DNA of 64,000 nucleotides, taken from the NCBI GenBank assembly GCA_037127255.1, contig JBANSL010000014.1, positions 67,997,646 to 68,061,645 on the forward strand, given 5' to 3'. Made by a program: the position numbers and the translations under genes. Positions 45,603 to 58,262 of the stretch are shown in pieces. Origin of the DNA: Persicaria tinctoria (Eukaryota > Streptophyta > Magnoliopsida > Caryophyllales > Polygonaceae). A model generated the notes under the pieces. It had not been told where the DNA came from. It was given only the letters and a program-made list of their open reading frames with translations, and ran no database searches. Within the stretch, counting starts at the first letter, position 1. Each line of letters opens with the position of its first letter.

Positions 45603-46076
45603 TCACAGCCATGGATATTGGGATCAGGAGTATGATACAAGCAACCGGAACAGTGACTGCAGTAATAATGATTGTTAAATTGTTTTCTTGGTACTGATAT
45701 TTATTCCATCCTGATTGTCACAGGGAGTTTTTGTAAGTTGATGAGATTGGACAGATTTTTGGGGAGCTCTCCATGGAACTGATTGAAGTCAAGAGTAAGT
45801 GCTTGCAAGCTCTAAGGCAGTTCAGGAGGTATAGTTCCCTAATTTCTGTCCGTTGAACCTGCTATAACTAAGACTGAGAACTTGAAGATTCTTGCGATGG
45901 CCTATTGAAAAAGGTATGCATTGGATTTTTCTCCACTCACAGACATTAAGAGGTCTGTTGTCAAATAACTTGAGTGATGAGTGCATCTGCCTCTGATAGA
46001 GTAGCTGAAGATGTGTTTAGGCAAAAAGATGGGTAAGAAGAAGCACAAAAAGAAGAGGATGCAGAGTTGATGCCAT
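45603..46076 (-). pseudogene. Second collapsed LRR kinase: start, cap shreds, LRR shreds and TM
   Basis: An ATG in the family context at 46076 is followed within ~470 bp (minus strand) by short pieces of signal peptide, cap ('ccactcacagacattaagag'), LRRs and the TM segment ('agccatggatattgggatca', equal to the region near 6070). The pieces are in correct order with large deletions between them, resembling 4997-8539 rather than 35342-38899. Confidence 0.7.
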
Positions 46077-46930
46077 TGGTGTTTCTTTGTGCTCTACATT
46101 CTCCTTGAAAATGCATGATTGCAATGTTTATGGACTGAGTCTAAGATCTTGAGCAATAACGTGTGGAAAATTTTGTGCTTATGGTTACTTTACTCCATCA
46201 ATTTGTTCCTAAAATTATGTTCAAGAATCCGATTTAGCATTTTCCAAGTTTTCTCGACTTTACTGTCATATCCCCTACTGTCATGCTTTTTACCAACAAG
46301 AGAAAACAAATTATGATCAAGAATCCTATTGATTTTAGGATTTCAGCATTAACAAATTACTGTAATATACTAATATTACCCCTACTGTCATGGAATTTGT
46401 TAATACTGTAATCCTAAAATCCACTTTATTTTCTATTGCGTTTAATCCATTTGATATGTCTATTGACAATGAGGTTTCAAGTTTGACTCAGCTTCACATT
46501 CTAAAGTCACAGAATTTGCAGGGTGACTTTGGAAGATGACTGACTGCTGCACTGTGAAAGAAGTCCAGCAGGACATAGCCAGAGTTAGAAATATGCACAG
46601 ATTCAAGTAAAGACTTGGATACGGAAGTAGATTGCACCTTACGATCCAGCAGCTGAGTCTAGTTGGATCATCGAAAGGCCCCTAAGCTCGAATTCAACTA
46701 CGGGGGAGAAACAGTCATGATGCAGCAGGTGTGGAATTCCATCGGTCGATACCTACACAATCTTCATAGAGTCATAGTTGGCAGATATTCTGCAAAACCT
46801 AATCCCATCGAAAACTAACCACCAGATGTGTCACTAACAAATTTGTATCAAGTTGTATACCTGCATTCGTTCGAATTTGTGCTGTCCGCTATATGACTGC
46901 TACTTCTAGGGTTTGAACAAACGAGAACGA
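46077..46930 (-). pseudogene. Decayed upstream/kinase-flank unit
   Basis: Homologous to 34540-35100 and, in part, 3230-3540, including 'gaaacagtcatgatgcagcag' (catalytic approach). No open frame. Confidence 0.5.
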
Positions 46931-47215
46931 AGCAATTGATCCATGTGAGGAGAGAAACTTCGACGGAGCGCCTCCAATGGTGATAATTCCTGTCATCCAG
47001 CAAGTTCATAAAGAGAACATAGCTTGGATGATCGGAATTGTGGAGGTAAAGCTCGCTGAGAGGATCGACGGCGGAAGGAGAAGGAGATCGCGGATCAGGA
47101 ACTTGCTGAAACGCCATGGAAGTACACCGAGAACTCAAAGAATCGAAACCGTACACATCTTCTCAACTACTTGCTTTCTTCTTTGTATTGCCACTATCAT
47201 CATCTATATAGTTCA
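46931..47215 (-). mobile_element. Copia gag N-terminal fragment inserted in the duplicated unit
   Basis: The minus strand encodes VDPLSELYLHNSDHPSYVLF and LLDDRNYHHWRRSVEVSLL, the conserved start of copia gag. The homologous stretch near 35090 runs from 'gaagcaattgatc' straight to 'tttgctcaacctgcagctcg', so about 285 bp were inserted here. No LTR or TSD was identified. Confidence 0.6.
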
Positions 47216-50200
47216 ACAATCTGTTTGCTCAACCTGCAGCTCGCATTCCATGTGAAACTGAGCCAGGAATAACCTTTGATTTCATTGTTTCCAAAAAGAT
47301 TGGATCAAAAAGAAGTGTGGACTGATCACAAAGAAACTCCTCTTCATCGAGATTCAACAACACCATAAACAAGCTCCTAAGCCCCCTCTTGTCCTCTCTT
47401 CTCCTGTCACTGGATTTGGCTGAATTACTTCAGTTAGCCTTATGCCCATTTGCACACGACCACGGAGACAAACGATGGGCAGGGCTTGAGAGCTCATCAG
47501 TAAACTCATCCCCTAACACCACTTTGTGCTATAAGGGCAGAAAACAACAGAAGCATGCACATCATGCTGTTCATCCACCAAATCCCCCTCCAACAAAAAC
47601 TTTCTTGTTGTACGTAGTCCCTTGTGTTTTCTGCTTAAACTCCTTATAGTGCTGCACATTCAACCAACTCACACTCTGTTGCACATGCTCCCTATCCGTC
47701 ACACTTTTCTTTTCCCAGTGTTAAGATGTCATACTTTCCGCTCCCACTTTACCCCCATTAAAATTTGATGTCATACTTGCAGTTGCACTCACCTTTATTG
47801 CGATGTCATCTATAATATTCTTTGCTTCCTCCTTCTTGACCTTCCTCTCTTGGTAAAACATAGCAGCACTGATTTTTTCAGCTTCTTTTGTTGTCAAAAC
47901 CTTAGCAGTCACTTTTTTAGCATCTCTTGCAGTCACAACCTCAGCAGCATTGATTTCTTCCCGTCTTTTTTTATTTTCTTTTATTTCCTCCTTGTTCATT
48001 CTACGCCCCTCTGCTATCAAAAACTTGAGCTCCTTGGTTCACTCATTACTTTCAGATACACAGATTATAAAGATTTTATTACCTGCTAACAAAGTAAAAT
48101 CATATATTTTATGATAAAAAAACATAATATGGATTCACCTATCGACTAGTGTGTTGTGTGATCTAACCTATACAAAGATCAATGCACCGGAGATAGTATC
48201 AGAAAAATGTTGTACCACAAAAGCCTTGCATACCTCAACCAACCGAGATAGCTCTCATGCTGCCTGTATATAATATTGATGTGAATAGAAAACTCCAAAT
48301 AAAACTTTTCAGAATTCATTAATGTCTACATTCAAAACCAATCAAAAGGTGTCATCAAACTAATCTTCCTACAAAAATAATAATCGCTGGATTACTAAAA
48401 AAGTGATGCATCCCACAACGTAAGAAATAAACAGAATTACAGAACATGGAATGATTTGATTGTGAAGAATAGGAAATGTTCCTATTTGATAATAGGGACA
48501 GACACAAGCGATAGAGATAAGATATGTGGAGATTTGAACCGATATGTGGCATACATTTTACTTTATTACATTTGTTGACATTAGATTTAGAAATACATAC
48601 CTTTGCGCCCTTAATTTAGTGAGTGCATCAATTTCTAGGAATTTTATTATGTTGGTGAATATTGTTACTAATCTGTAGCAAGGTAACTCATCCTGAGCTC
48701 ATTAACTCCTAAGCTACTTAGCTAAAAGGTGGGGGAACATATCTTCTATTGGGGTGGGGGAACATATCTGGTTGGTTTTTTCTCCTATTTTCTTTAATTC
48801 TAAGACTCTTAAAGGATTTAGCAGTCGGTGAAAGCTACATTGAGCCATCAGGTACCACCTAAGCTACTTAGCTAAAAGGTGACATGGTCACTTATTCTTC
48901 CAAGGAACTTTTAGGCAATAGACAGAAGAGAACATTGACTTAGTCATCTTTAGCTCAGAATAATTCATGTATGGGATATCAGGGAAGAGAGGCAATGAAA
49001 TTGGATACTCCTCAACATATCTGAATTCACACAAAATACACAAAATATGTCATGAATCAGTAGCACTCTAACATAAGAAATCCTAATAGCATGATTCCTG
49101 TGACATGGTGTGGTTTAGTTAAACCATTTAATCGCAAATATAAGCATGCTTAACACAAAGAAATCATTTATAAAACAAGATTTAAATATGAACATAAACT
49201 TGTAGATTTTTTTATCATCTAGAATGAAGGGACAACCAAGTTAACCCCCAAAAATTATGCATAAAAATCCTAGTTCATGCTAAAACAGGATCCTACACAT
49301 TGGTTCTTATAAAAGATAATTTAAGCACAAAAGCAATTCAAGAACACAAAGTTGAATCAAGAATTAATATCATGAGGTACTACAACACACCATCTAAAAA
49401 CAGTTATAACATGGCCTTAGATGAGTTATAAGAAAATACATGACCCATATAAGTGTTATACGGCTAAACTCAAGTAGGATTGGTAACTAACACGGACCAA
49501 AGGGAAAACTAAAACTAGAAAAAGGAATAAGAAATATCCATGATTCTTCTTTTATTAGACGCTTGATGGACTGAGTATCTGAAGGATAACCATGTCACGA
49601 CTAATGACATCTGGAAATAAATCAATTGAAATGCAAAGCCAAAACATGATTAAACTAGTCTTATAATCAAAATAGAAACAAGAGAAATATTTGTTTCTAA
49701 TGGTTCCCTATTGGGCATTTTGTCAAACAGGTTAAGGGCATTTCTAAATTTCATATGTAAACCTTAAATTTGAAGATTTTATGGTTCACTAATAGTCTAA
49801 TACCCAGATAACATCAAACATAAATAGACAGAGCTCAGAATTTCATTAATTTCTGAAGTATTAAACCTAATAAAATATCAGGACAATGGAAAAAAACAAA
49901 CAAGAATGAGAAACTTACACAATGGTAGAAGGAAGAATGAGCTTCATGTTGTTCATTGCAAGAAAGGCGAAGATGATTCAGAGGTTGATGCAATGGCGAC
50001 GTCGAAGGTGGTAGTGCCGATAGAGACGGACGGTGTGGCCATCGAAGGTAGTGGCACAGTCAACTGATGGTTCACACGATAGGCTTTTGCTTTTAGAAAA
50101 CGAAAAGCAGTAGTTACACTTGGTTATGAACAATCTTATGTGTTTGTTATTTTTGTAGGTGACTTTAAAATGTTACTATTAGTGTCACTATGACATTTAT

Positions 50201-50647
50201 AAAATAATAGAGATACTAAAGTATTTATTATCCATGTACTATAATCTATCATTTTTATACTATTAATTTTTTGCACTCTCGTATCTATTTGATCATAAGC
50301 TTATAATTCTACTAGTTTGATTACTCGTCCTTGTGCGATTTTTAATAAATTTTATTATATAAAATATCTTTGAATTAATATAAATTACTATTTATAGTAA
50401 ATATATAGATTGAGAAGAGTTAATCTCAATATTTTTGATAATAATAGTTTTAAATCTCAAATCATTTTTTATTCAGTTGGACATACGTGGTTTAGATTTT
50501 CAAAACTTTACGTTATTTATCAATTTTAGGATCTCATTCTTAATTCCTATATGGTCAAGATTGATTGACTTCATCTATATATATATTTTAGTAATGCACT
50601 AATGCTAGTGACATTGTTTAGTAAAAAAAAATAGTAGTGCTTGATAT
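47216..50647. other. Gene-poor, AT-rich stretch
   Basis: No supported gene. Contains a direct repeat of ctaagctacttagctaaaag (48709 and 48857), and inside it a tandem copy of gtgggggaacatatct (~48730-48765). The minus-strand 99-codon Lys/Glu-rich frame (47721-48020) and the plus frame 47389-47649 show no domain. Confidence 0.55.
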
Positions 50648-50672
50648 GATAGATAGATAGATAGATAGATAT
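50648..50672. repeat. (GATA)n microsatellite
   Basis: Six uninterrupted GATA units. Confidence 0.9.
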
Positions 50673-50989
50673 GATTAACAAACATAAAAAAAAATATAAT
50701 TACCTAATTGGATAGAAATTGATAATTACACCAAAGCACCATTGTAGAAGAGCAAAAGTAATAGATCTTCCATAAAAAAATTAATTAAACGCTTCCAAAA
50801 TTATATCCATATCTAAAAAAAACTTGGGGAAAATATATTAACAAAAATTGAATTCCATGAGTTGATAACCTTTACACGACTAAGTCTTATTCAATTTCAT
50901 CATAAACTTTTATGTTCTAAAAATATGTTCATATTGATAAAGTTATTTAATTAGTATCACCATGTAATATATTGATAAAGTTATTATCT

Positions 50990-51880
50990 TTTAAAAATAT
51001 TTTCATATATAGCAAAAATTAATAGGTAAAATCTTATCTTATATAATAGTATTTAAAATTGGTTAATATCTTCTAAAATATATCCATATCTAGTCAAATT
51101 GGGTCAAATTTCATCTTATGAATATATAGATATATTGATTAAATAGAGTTAGAATAAAATTTTATCTCGTGCATATATTGATTACTAGTGTAGGTCCCCT
51201 CCCGTGTACAGAGAATATATTAATACAATATTATAAATAATTTAGATAAATTCTACCAATAAATAATAATATAAATATAAATTATTTTTCCACCAAAAAA
51301 TAATATAAATATAAATAAAATAGCACTTATCAAATACTACATATTTATCTATTAATATTTTTGGTAAGTATAACTAAGAAATATTTGTTATTTATATTTA
51401 TGTCAATTAACTAAAATCTGAATATATATAGATAGATTGTGCCTTATGTAACTTCCTATACATTACGATAACATATTATTTTATTAATTTTTTTTCTTAG
51501 AATCAACTACAACGCGTCACATATGATTTTTTTTTTCCTAGTATCAATCGCAACGCGCCACATAGGACGCTATGCATCGGTTTTAAATCTTATCTTAAAT
51601 AATAGTATTTAAATTTGGTTAATATCTTCAAAAAAATGTATCCATATCTAATCAAATTGGGTCAAAATTTATCTTATGCATATATAGATATATTGATTAA
51701 ATGGAGTTATAATAAAATGTTATCTTATGCATATATTCATTAATTAGATTGGGTCTAATTATATTTTATGCATATATAGATATATTGATTAAATAGAGGT
51801 AGAAGAAAATTTTATCCAAAAATATATCCATATCTAATCAAATTGAGTCTAATTTTATCTTATACATATATTAATTATTT
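50990..51880. repeat. Diverged repeats of a ~140-bp AT-rich unit
   Basis: Segments containing 'atagatatattgattaaata' recur near 51125, 51690 and 51775 with shared surroundings ('ccatatctaatcaaattggg'). A shorter duplicated piece (caacgcgtcacata / caacgcgccacata) is at ~51500-51560. No coding potential. Confidence 0.65.
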
Positions 51881-52116
51881 ATTTAAAAAAAAAATTCAAA
51901 AAATGTGATTGGTTGTGTCTCAACCGACTTCTCCTTTATTATATATAATTTTAAGGAGAAGTCGCCAGTGATGACATTATGTGAATTGGGTCAATTTTAG
52001 TTTGAATTATTTCACTTTGAATCAATTCATTATAGATTGATGTGAACTATAATTATTGTTTAAGTCAGGTGAGATTAAGTTGGATATAAATTGAATTAAG
52101 TGAATTTGATTTTTAA

Positions 52117-52121
<5 letters not shown>

Positions 52122-52160
<39 letters not shown>
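52122..52160. repeat. (TA)n microsatellite
   Basis: About 19 TA units directly abutting the left end of the TIR element at 52161. Confidence 0.95.
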
Positions 52161-52164
<4 letters not shown>

Positions 52165-53416
52165 GCTGGCTCCTGCGAGAACACCCCTTAGGATGAGAAC
52201 GTAGGAACAAATCTAGACCCTACAACCCAATGAAATCAACGGATAGGATTAATAGTGATTTTCATTAAAAAAATAAAAACAAATCAGTGGGCCCCATTTA
52301 ATTGAAGACCCTGTAGCCTTGATCCCTCTTAGCCGGCACGTGAGAATGCGTACAAATATTTAACCGAATAAGCATATGCATACAAATGTTAATTACACCG
52401 ATCTCTGTATTCATTTTCTAATTGTTTTTTTATTTACTTATTTTATAAATAAATATTTAACATATGCATACAAATAAACATATTTACAAATGAATAATGT
52501 AATTTTAAATTATTCGATTAAATTAGAAAGATTATTCAGTTAAATGTAATATATTATTCGGTTAAAATTACATTTTTCGGTTAAATTAGAAAGATTATTC
52601 GGTTAAATGTGATATATTATTCGGTTAAATTTGAGAGATTATTCGGTTAAATTATAAATATTATTCGTATGTAAGATGACAATTGTACTAGTAATATTAT
52701 TCAATTAAAATTATCGAGATTATTCGGTTAAATTTGAGAGATTATTCGTATGTAAGAGAGTGATTATTTATCTATATTGATTTTTGAATGTTAAAATAAT
52801 AATTAATAAACTTGTACATTATTCGGTAAAATCACAAAGAGTATTCATAAGTACGAGGATGTTTATGAAAATTATATATGATTTTATGGGTGATTTTTAT
52901 GAAAATTATGCATTATTCTGTAAATAAAAAAAATCATTATTCGTAGATAAAAATGCAATTTTTTTAAGTTTAAACCAAACTATGGAGTATAAAGTAATTA
53001 TATATATTCATACAGTAGTTATAAAAAATGGCAAAATGCAGTAATTTTATTTAACTGTAATTTTACCAAAAAAAATGGCCAAGAAAAAATTACAGTAACT
53101 TTAAAAATGGAAAAATTATAGAGTATAAAATACTCCGTATTTGCCAAGAAACAAACTTATAAAAAAAAGCAATTTGAAATGATGAAGGATGAAGTATACT
53201 GTACACGACATTCAATTAGGTTAGAAAGTGGGAGAGGTTTTTTTTTATATACAACGGGCGTGGGAGAGGTTTTTTTTTTGACCCCACATATTTTTTACAA
53301 AATAAAACAGAAATTTCAATTTAATCTCTACCATTGATTTCAATCAAATTAATGGCTCAGATGTGTTCCTATGTTCTCATCCTAAGGGGTGTTCTCATCC
53401 GATCCATACTCTCTAT
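52161..53416. mobile_element. ~1.26 kb TIR element embedded in a TA repeat (micron-like)
   Basis: A 33-bp near-perfect inverted repeat (one mismatch), 52177-52209 against 53364-53396, with core gaacaccccttaggatgag, extends with more mismatches to TATATAG at both edges. Both outer flanks are TA repeats. There is no coding capacity. Inside, ttattcggttaaa-type units recur at least ten times (52515-52960). Confidence 0.75.
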
Positions 53417-54311
53417 ATATATATTCATATTTATTCTGCAGCTAAAAATATGCTAATGGATTTTTATTATATTTTAATTTGTTTATTTACTAAGAGCTTA
53501 TGAGTGCATAATGAACTAGTTGCAAAACTAAAATTCTATATTCCCACCATAATTTTCACCAAAATCTTGAAATTCACTAATAAATCTAAAATTTAAAAGT
53601 GATACATTTTTTTTTATCTCAGGATTTAAAAATGATAGATCAAGTATAGGCTGCAAATTTGTAAAACTTTAAACTAAAATTCTATAAGCCCACCAGGCCA
53701 CCACCAAATCAAAGTGCCAAAAATTTGAAATCACCAAAAATTTTAAATTTGGAATTACAGGCGGCAAAGATAAAGTTTTATTCCCCTATTTTTTTTAAAA
53801 CCCCCCAAAACCATACGTAGTAGATCTCGTCTCCTAGTCCTTACGGAGTACTGATCTCCTTCCAACAAAATTATCCGGCACGCTCGACACCGGCTAATGT
53901 TCTCTCATTCGGTTCGAAGCTCCGCCACTATGGTCCTCTTCAACGCTCCCTCGCCGCCTCGAGTCTCCAGTGGTTCATATTGCTGCTTATTCGTTCCCTT
54001 TTTAATCAACACCAGGTTTGAAAATTACATCAAAGTTTAGGTTTATATTTTTAATGTTTTCAAATTTGATTTGGTCCGTTTAGTTTGTTTTATTTCGAAA
54101 TTTAGATTATATTGACCATATGTGAAGAATAGTAGATTGAAATCTCTTCAAATTTCAAGTATGGACATGTGATTCAATGATGCACTCTAGGTGTTCGACA
54201 AATTGTCCATGAGATTTATAGGGGAATCCAATATGCATTTGCCTATGAACGCCACATTTGCCTAATTTTTATTCAATTTGATACCATATTTGAAGAGGAT
54301 TTAAAGTAAAA
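53417..54311. other. Non-coding stretch with one possible exon
   Basis: AT-rich. At 53897-54015 an ATG opens 39 codons (MFSHSVRSSATMVLFNAPSP ...) with balanced GC, followed by a GT donor (ACCAG|GTTTG). No partner exon or domain is evident, so it is listed only as a possibility. Confidence 0.25.
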
Positions 54312-54890
54312 TAAACAACAACAACATCCCAGTAAATCCTGCGTAAAGGCAGGGTCTGGGGGTCAGGATGTACGCACTCTTACCCCGACCGGGTCAGGAG
54401 AGTGTTTCCGATAGACCTAAAAAAATAAGACACGGAAACTACAAGTCAGGAGACAGGAAAGAGGCCAAAACATAGTTATAAGAAGAAGACGACAGACAAT
54501 AGGCATAGGAAGTATGGCTAAACACCCTAGCCCAACACTCTACATCTCACTGGCCCGGATGGCCTTCCTCCACTGATCTCTATCCGACGTCATATCTTCC
54601 GAGAGGCTCAGCCTATCTAGGTCCTGACGGATGACTTTAAGCCACTTCTTCTTCGGTCTACCTCTTCCCCTTCGGATAGGTCCAAGCTCTAAGCTCTCAC
54701 ACCTTCGAACCGGAGCCGAAGATGGTCTTCTTTGAACGTGTCCAAACCAGCGCAATGTGTACTCCCGCAATTTATCCTCTAAACTTGTAACGCCAACCTT
54801 ACGTCTGATGTCAACATTTCTGATTCTGTCAAGCCTCGTATGCCCACACATCCAGCGCAACATTCTCATCTCTGCCACTTATAACTTTCG
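54312..54890 (-). mobile_element. RTE-type LINE, 3' end only
   Basis: A 112-codon frame, 54540-54878, encodes the typical RTE C-terminus ([56 protein letters not shown]). The 3' UTR ends TTACTGGGATGTTGTTGTTG on the minus strand, the usual RTE tail. 5'-truncated at about 54890, so it lacks endonuclease and RT. No clear TSD. Confidence 0.85.
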
Positions 54891-56419
54891 CTCTTGAGCT
54901 ATTGTAATAGGCCATCACTCAGAAATTACCAAATATGATACCAAATTGTTAATGCATTTATACCAAATTGAGAGTGATGATACAAATCAGACTATGGCTG
55001 TGTTTTTATGGCTTTGTGTATTTCTCACATCAGTGACATATTAGAATTCTGTGTAGGTTAGCTAGCATTGAATATAGTAACTACAGATCACCTCTAGTTA
55101 AGAGGAATTCAGATATAAAATGTCAAAACTGAATTTAATTAGACTTGTAGAGTTTCACCTTCAAGCTTTAGTATTTTTCATCTTCATCTTGATCCCTTAG
55201 TATTTCTAAATTGTGAAGTGGTTATTTCTCTATATACATACCTGTTGCCTATTTCTATATATCCGAACCGTTATATTGTTTGATACTTCATGATATTCCT
55301 TATTTATTTGCCTATAACTTACCATCATACCTCTTCTTTAGCCCTTTAATTTCTCTAATCCCGTGTCGAATATGCTATTGGGTTAGCCATTTTTCTCATA
55401 CAAAACCACATGAACGGATCAAGTGGCCCTTGCTAGTCCCTCTCTTACTCAAATCTCCATTTGTTTATTTATCGAACGGGAAAGCATAGACATATGGTTA
55501 GGTTGTGCATTGTTTTGCTTCTTGATTTTTCCTCGTCCCTCTTTTACTCATATTTCCATTTGTTTTGCCTTTTGTTATGCTAGCCTCTCTTAAGCTTAAA
55601 TTTCCATGCTCAGGGCTTATGAATACCTTGTTAATGAAAATGAAATGAAATCTTGGTTGCTTAAATTTCACAAAATAAAGTTTGATGTCACGATGGGATA
55701 GTTAAGAACCGTATCCTCAGAGGTGTTGCTAATCTGTGCACATTCACTCTCACAAACGATACCCTCTAGTATCCTCTACATCTTCTAGTACATTTATTAG
55801 TTCAGACATTTAATTGATACATTTCAGCTATCCGAGTACAATATACTTGTCACTAGCTTTATTAACATAATGTACTGTCGTATAATTGTGTTTTAATTCA
55901 TCATTAACTCAAAACCTGATATTGATGATGATCATAAGTGAATCTGAATACACATTTTAATTCTAAATTTTGTTGGTTTCCAAGCTTTTCTTCTCTACAA
56001 AATGCTGGTCAGTTCCCTACCTCCCCTCCAATTGAAAGGTAGAGCTTTCTAATGTTGTTGCTACATTGATTTTACCTCGTTTTCTTCCTGTTGTTCTCCT
56101 TAAAGTACTTATCTATTCCAACTACTTTTTAGTATGTGATTTACAACCAGTTAAATCGCCGCAAGAACACATAATGGGCTTACCAATACCCCATCTTGTG
56201 TAATGGTTTTAATAAAAACACGGGGCAAACCTGCTCTGCTTGTTTTTTTTCTAATGATAAGCCATACATTCTCTTGGAGGAGTAAATCAATCGTTTCCCG
56301 GAACTTGGATGACTCAATCAGGGTGCTAGGCATTAGCCGCAAGTGCCCTCACTAAGCATTCATTGGATATGTAAGCACCAGCTTGTGATTAGTTCTTTAT
56401 CTGACTTGAGTAAGCACTA
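54891..56419. other. Non-coding AT-rich stretch
   Basis: Short frames at 55280 and 56151 have no domain. No promoter, RNA gene or repeat could be supported. Confidence 0.5.
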
Positions 56420-57124
56420 GCTTCTTATCATGCCATCGGTGCTGGGCAGAGCAACATAGGAGGCTCTCAACTTGATGATGGTAAGTTGCAAGAATGGTTC
56501 CGTGAAGACATCTCAGGTAAAGCTCTTTATTTTTTGCCCTCTCTGATTTGATTAAGTTTGTAGATAAAATTTTCACTTTGTTGTCGAGTGGTTGAATAAT
56601 TTACTTTTGTTGAATGTGAATTTTCATATCATATCAGTATAGCATTACTTCTGTTGAATTTGAATTGCTCAGTCGGTATGAAAGGGAAGTCTACTCTGAC
56701 TAGAAGTTCCTTGTTTCTTTTCTTTTATCAACTTGAGCATGTCAACCATCACTCGTTTTCTAATGGACTTGTTATCTTTTCCACCCAACGGGTTCTATGT
56801 ACCTAGAAGTTGTTACCTTTATACTTATGCTTGACTATATTTGCAGGATGAAATGGCGCTGCTTTGAACCAAGACAACTCGAGAAGATGGAACTTGCACA
56901 ATGAAGAAATCTGCAAAGAAGTTCTTAGAGCAAAATCGGGATACATCAAAGGTTGTGATTTTGGACCTCGACCAACACCAAGTAAGCCTTCGCATTTGTT
57001 GTTACATGAAATGTATGAGAAGAACAAAGCCTTGGAAGACAAGATCAAAGCCTTGATATTTGCATTAGAAGAGACATCGAAAATGGTGGAAGAGTTGATG
57101 GCAAACTTGTTGGCCAACAACTAG
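56420..57124 (+). pseudogene. CACTA ORF remnant with Transposase_24-like C-terminus
   Basis: The last frame, ending TAG at 57124, encodes EEICKEVLRAKSGYIKGCDF and a coiled-coil-like tail (NKALEDKIKALIFALEETSK). This resembles the C-terminus of the Ptta/En/Spm plant transposase (Transposase_24) family. Upstream, 56426-56515 has an exon-like stretch (SNIGGSQLDDGKLQEWF) with a GT donor, but joining it to the acceptor at 56847 meets a stop, so the gene is broken. Adjacent subterminal repeats support a CACTA origin. Confidence 0.55.
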
Positions 57125-57399
57125 ATAATTATAAACTTTTGGTATATTTTTTATTTAGAATTTATTTGGTTTAGCATAATTTCTCGTTAGGTTAGACGTT
57201 CAATACATACTTATGTCAAGTATTGATTGGTCTTTTTTTTTTTGTTCAATCTCTGAGACTTTTGAGGAATTCATTTGAGTTACCTTATAAAAATAAAAAT
57301 ACAGGTTTTGGATGTTGATTAAGAATGATTTATTCGAGTTACATTGTTTCTAATTTATGAAGATAACTTTTGATGTAAACTACATAATGGGAGAAAGTA

Positions 57400-58262
57400 A
57401 TTTCATCCCAAAAAAATGTAGTTCCTAAAACGACAAAGTGATATGGTTGTTGATAATTGTCTTTAGCGAGATAACTTTTTGTCACTTTATTGATGTATAT
57501 AGTGATGAAAAATATATTCTCTCGCCAATGAATGGTATTAAGCGAGGAAAAACTTCTTCGCCCTATCATGCATTGCTCGATAAAATATTTCATCGCAAAA
57601 AAAAATCCTATGACATATTAAAATGGTCGATGACAGTCTTTACCAACACAACCTTTCATCGCTAAAATGATATCTACAACGATGGATTCGACCTCATCGC
57701 AATAGCATGCTTATAACAACAATAAATTTCCTCGTCAATGTATTTTTCATGTTGAATTTCATAATTGTAATCCATTATTTGCGAGGAAACTAATATATTA
57801 ACGACGAATTTTATGTTATCGCTAAATACGTTTACCGACTATTTTCGATTCCTTTTAACATTTTACCGATGAAATTATTATTTTTTTGTGAAGAAAATAT
57901 AAATCGCGAAATAATATCGGTCCAATTTGATATCTTTAATAGCGAGAAAATATACAATTTTGCGAGGAAATAAAGTTGGTCACCATGTGCATTCAACGAC
58001 TAATATGAAATCCTTCGGCATATTCAACGACAAATATTATTACCTTCTACGATGAATTTAATAGTCGCTAAAGACATATAGTGACGAATATTAATTTCGT
58101 CGCCAAATGTTTTTTGCGACGATATTATTTTTCCACACTAGACTTTTTTGTGACGAGGTTTCAACGACCACTTAAAAAGGAAGAATATTTCCTCACTAAA
58201 TAGTTTTAGTGACGAAATGTCACCTTTTAGCGAAGAAAAATTTGTTCCTTAACTATTGCACT
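57400..58262. mobile_element. CACTA-like subterminal repeat region
   Basis: Dozens of short motifs in both orientations: gcgaggaaa, tcgctaaa, gacgaat, caacgac, tcgtcgcc. The density is typical for CACTA subterminal regions. The terminal CACTA itself is not recognisable, so the end is decayed or lies elsewhere. Confidence 0.6.

Noticed and set aside
47389..47649. Plus-strand 86-codon ORF as a gene
   Set aside because: No domain, and it lies next to a gag fragment in repeat-derived DNA.
47721..48020. 99-codon Lys/Glu-rich minus-strand ORF
   Set aside because: No domain, biased composition, no splice or promoter context. Likely chance.
52161..53416. Helitron
   Set aside because: Has terminal inverted repeats and lacks the TC start and CTRR hairpin end.
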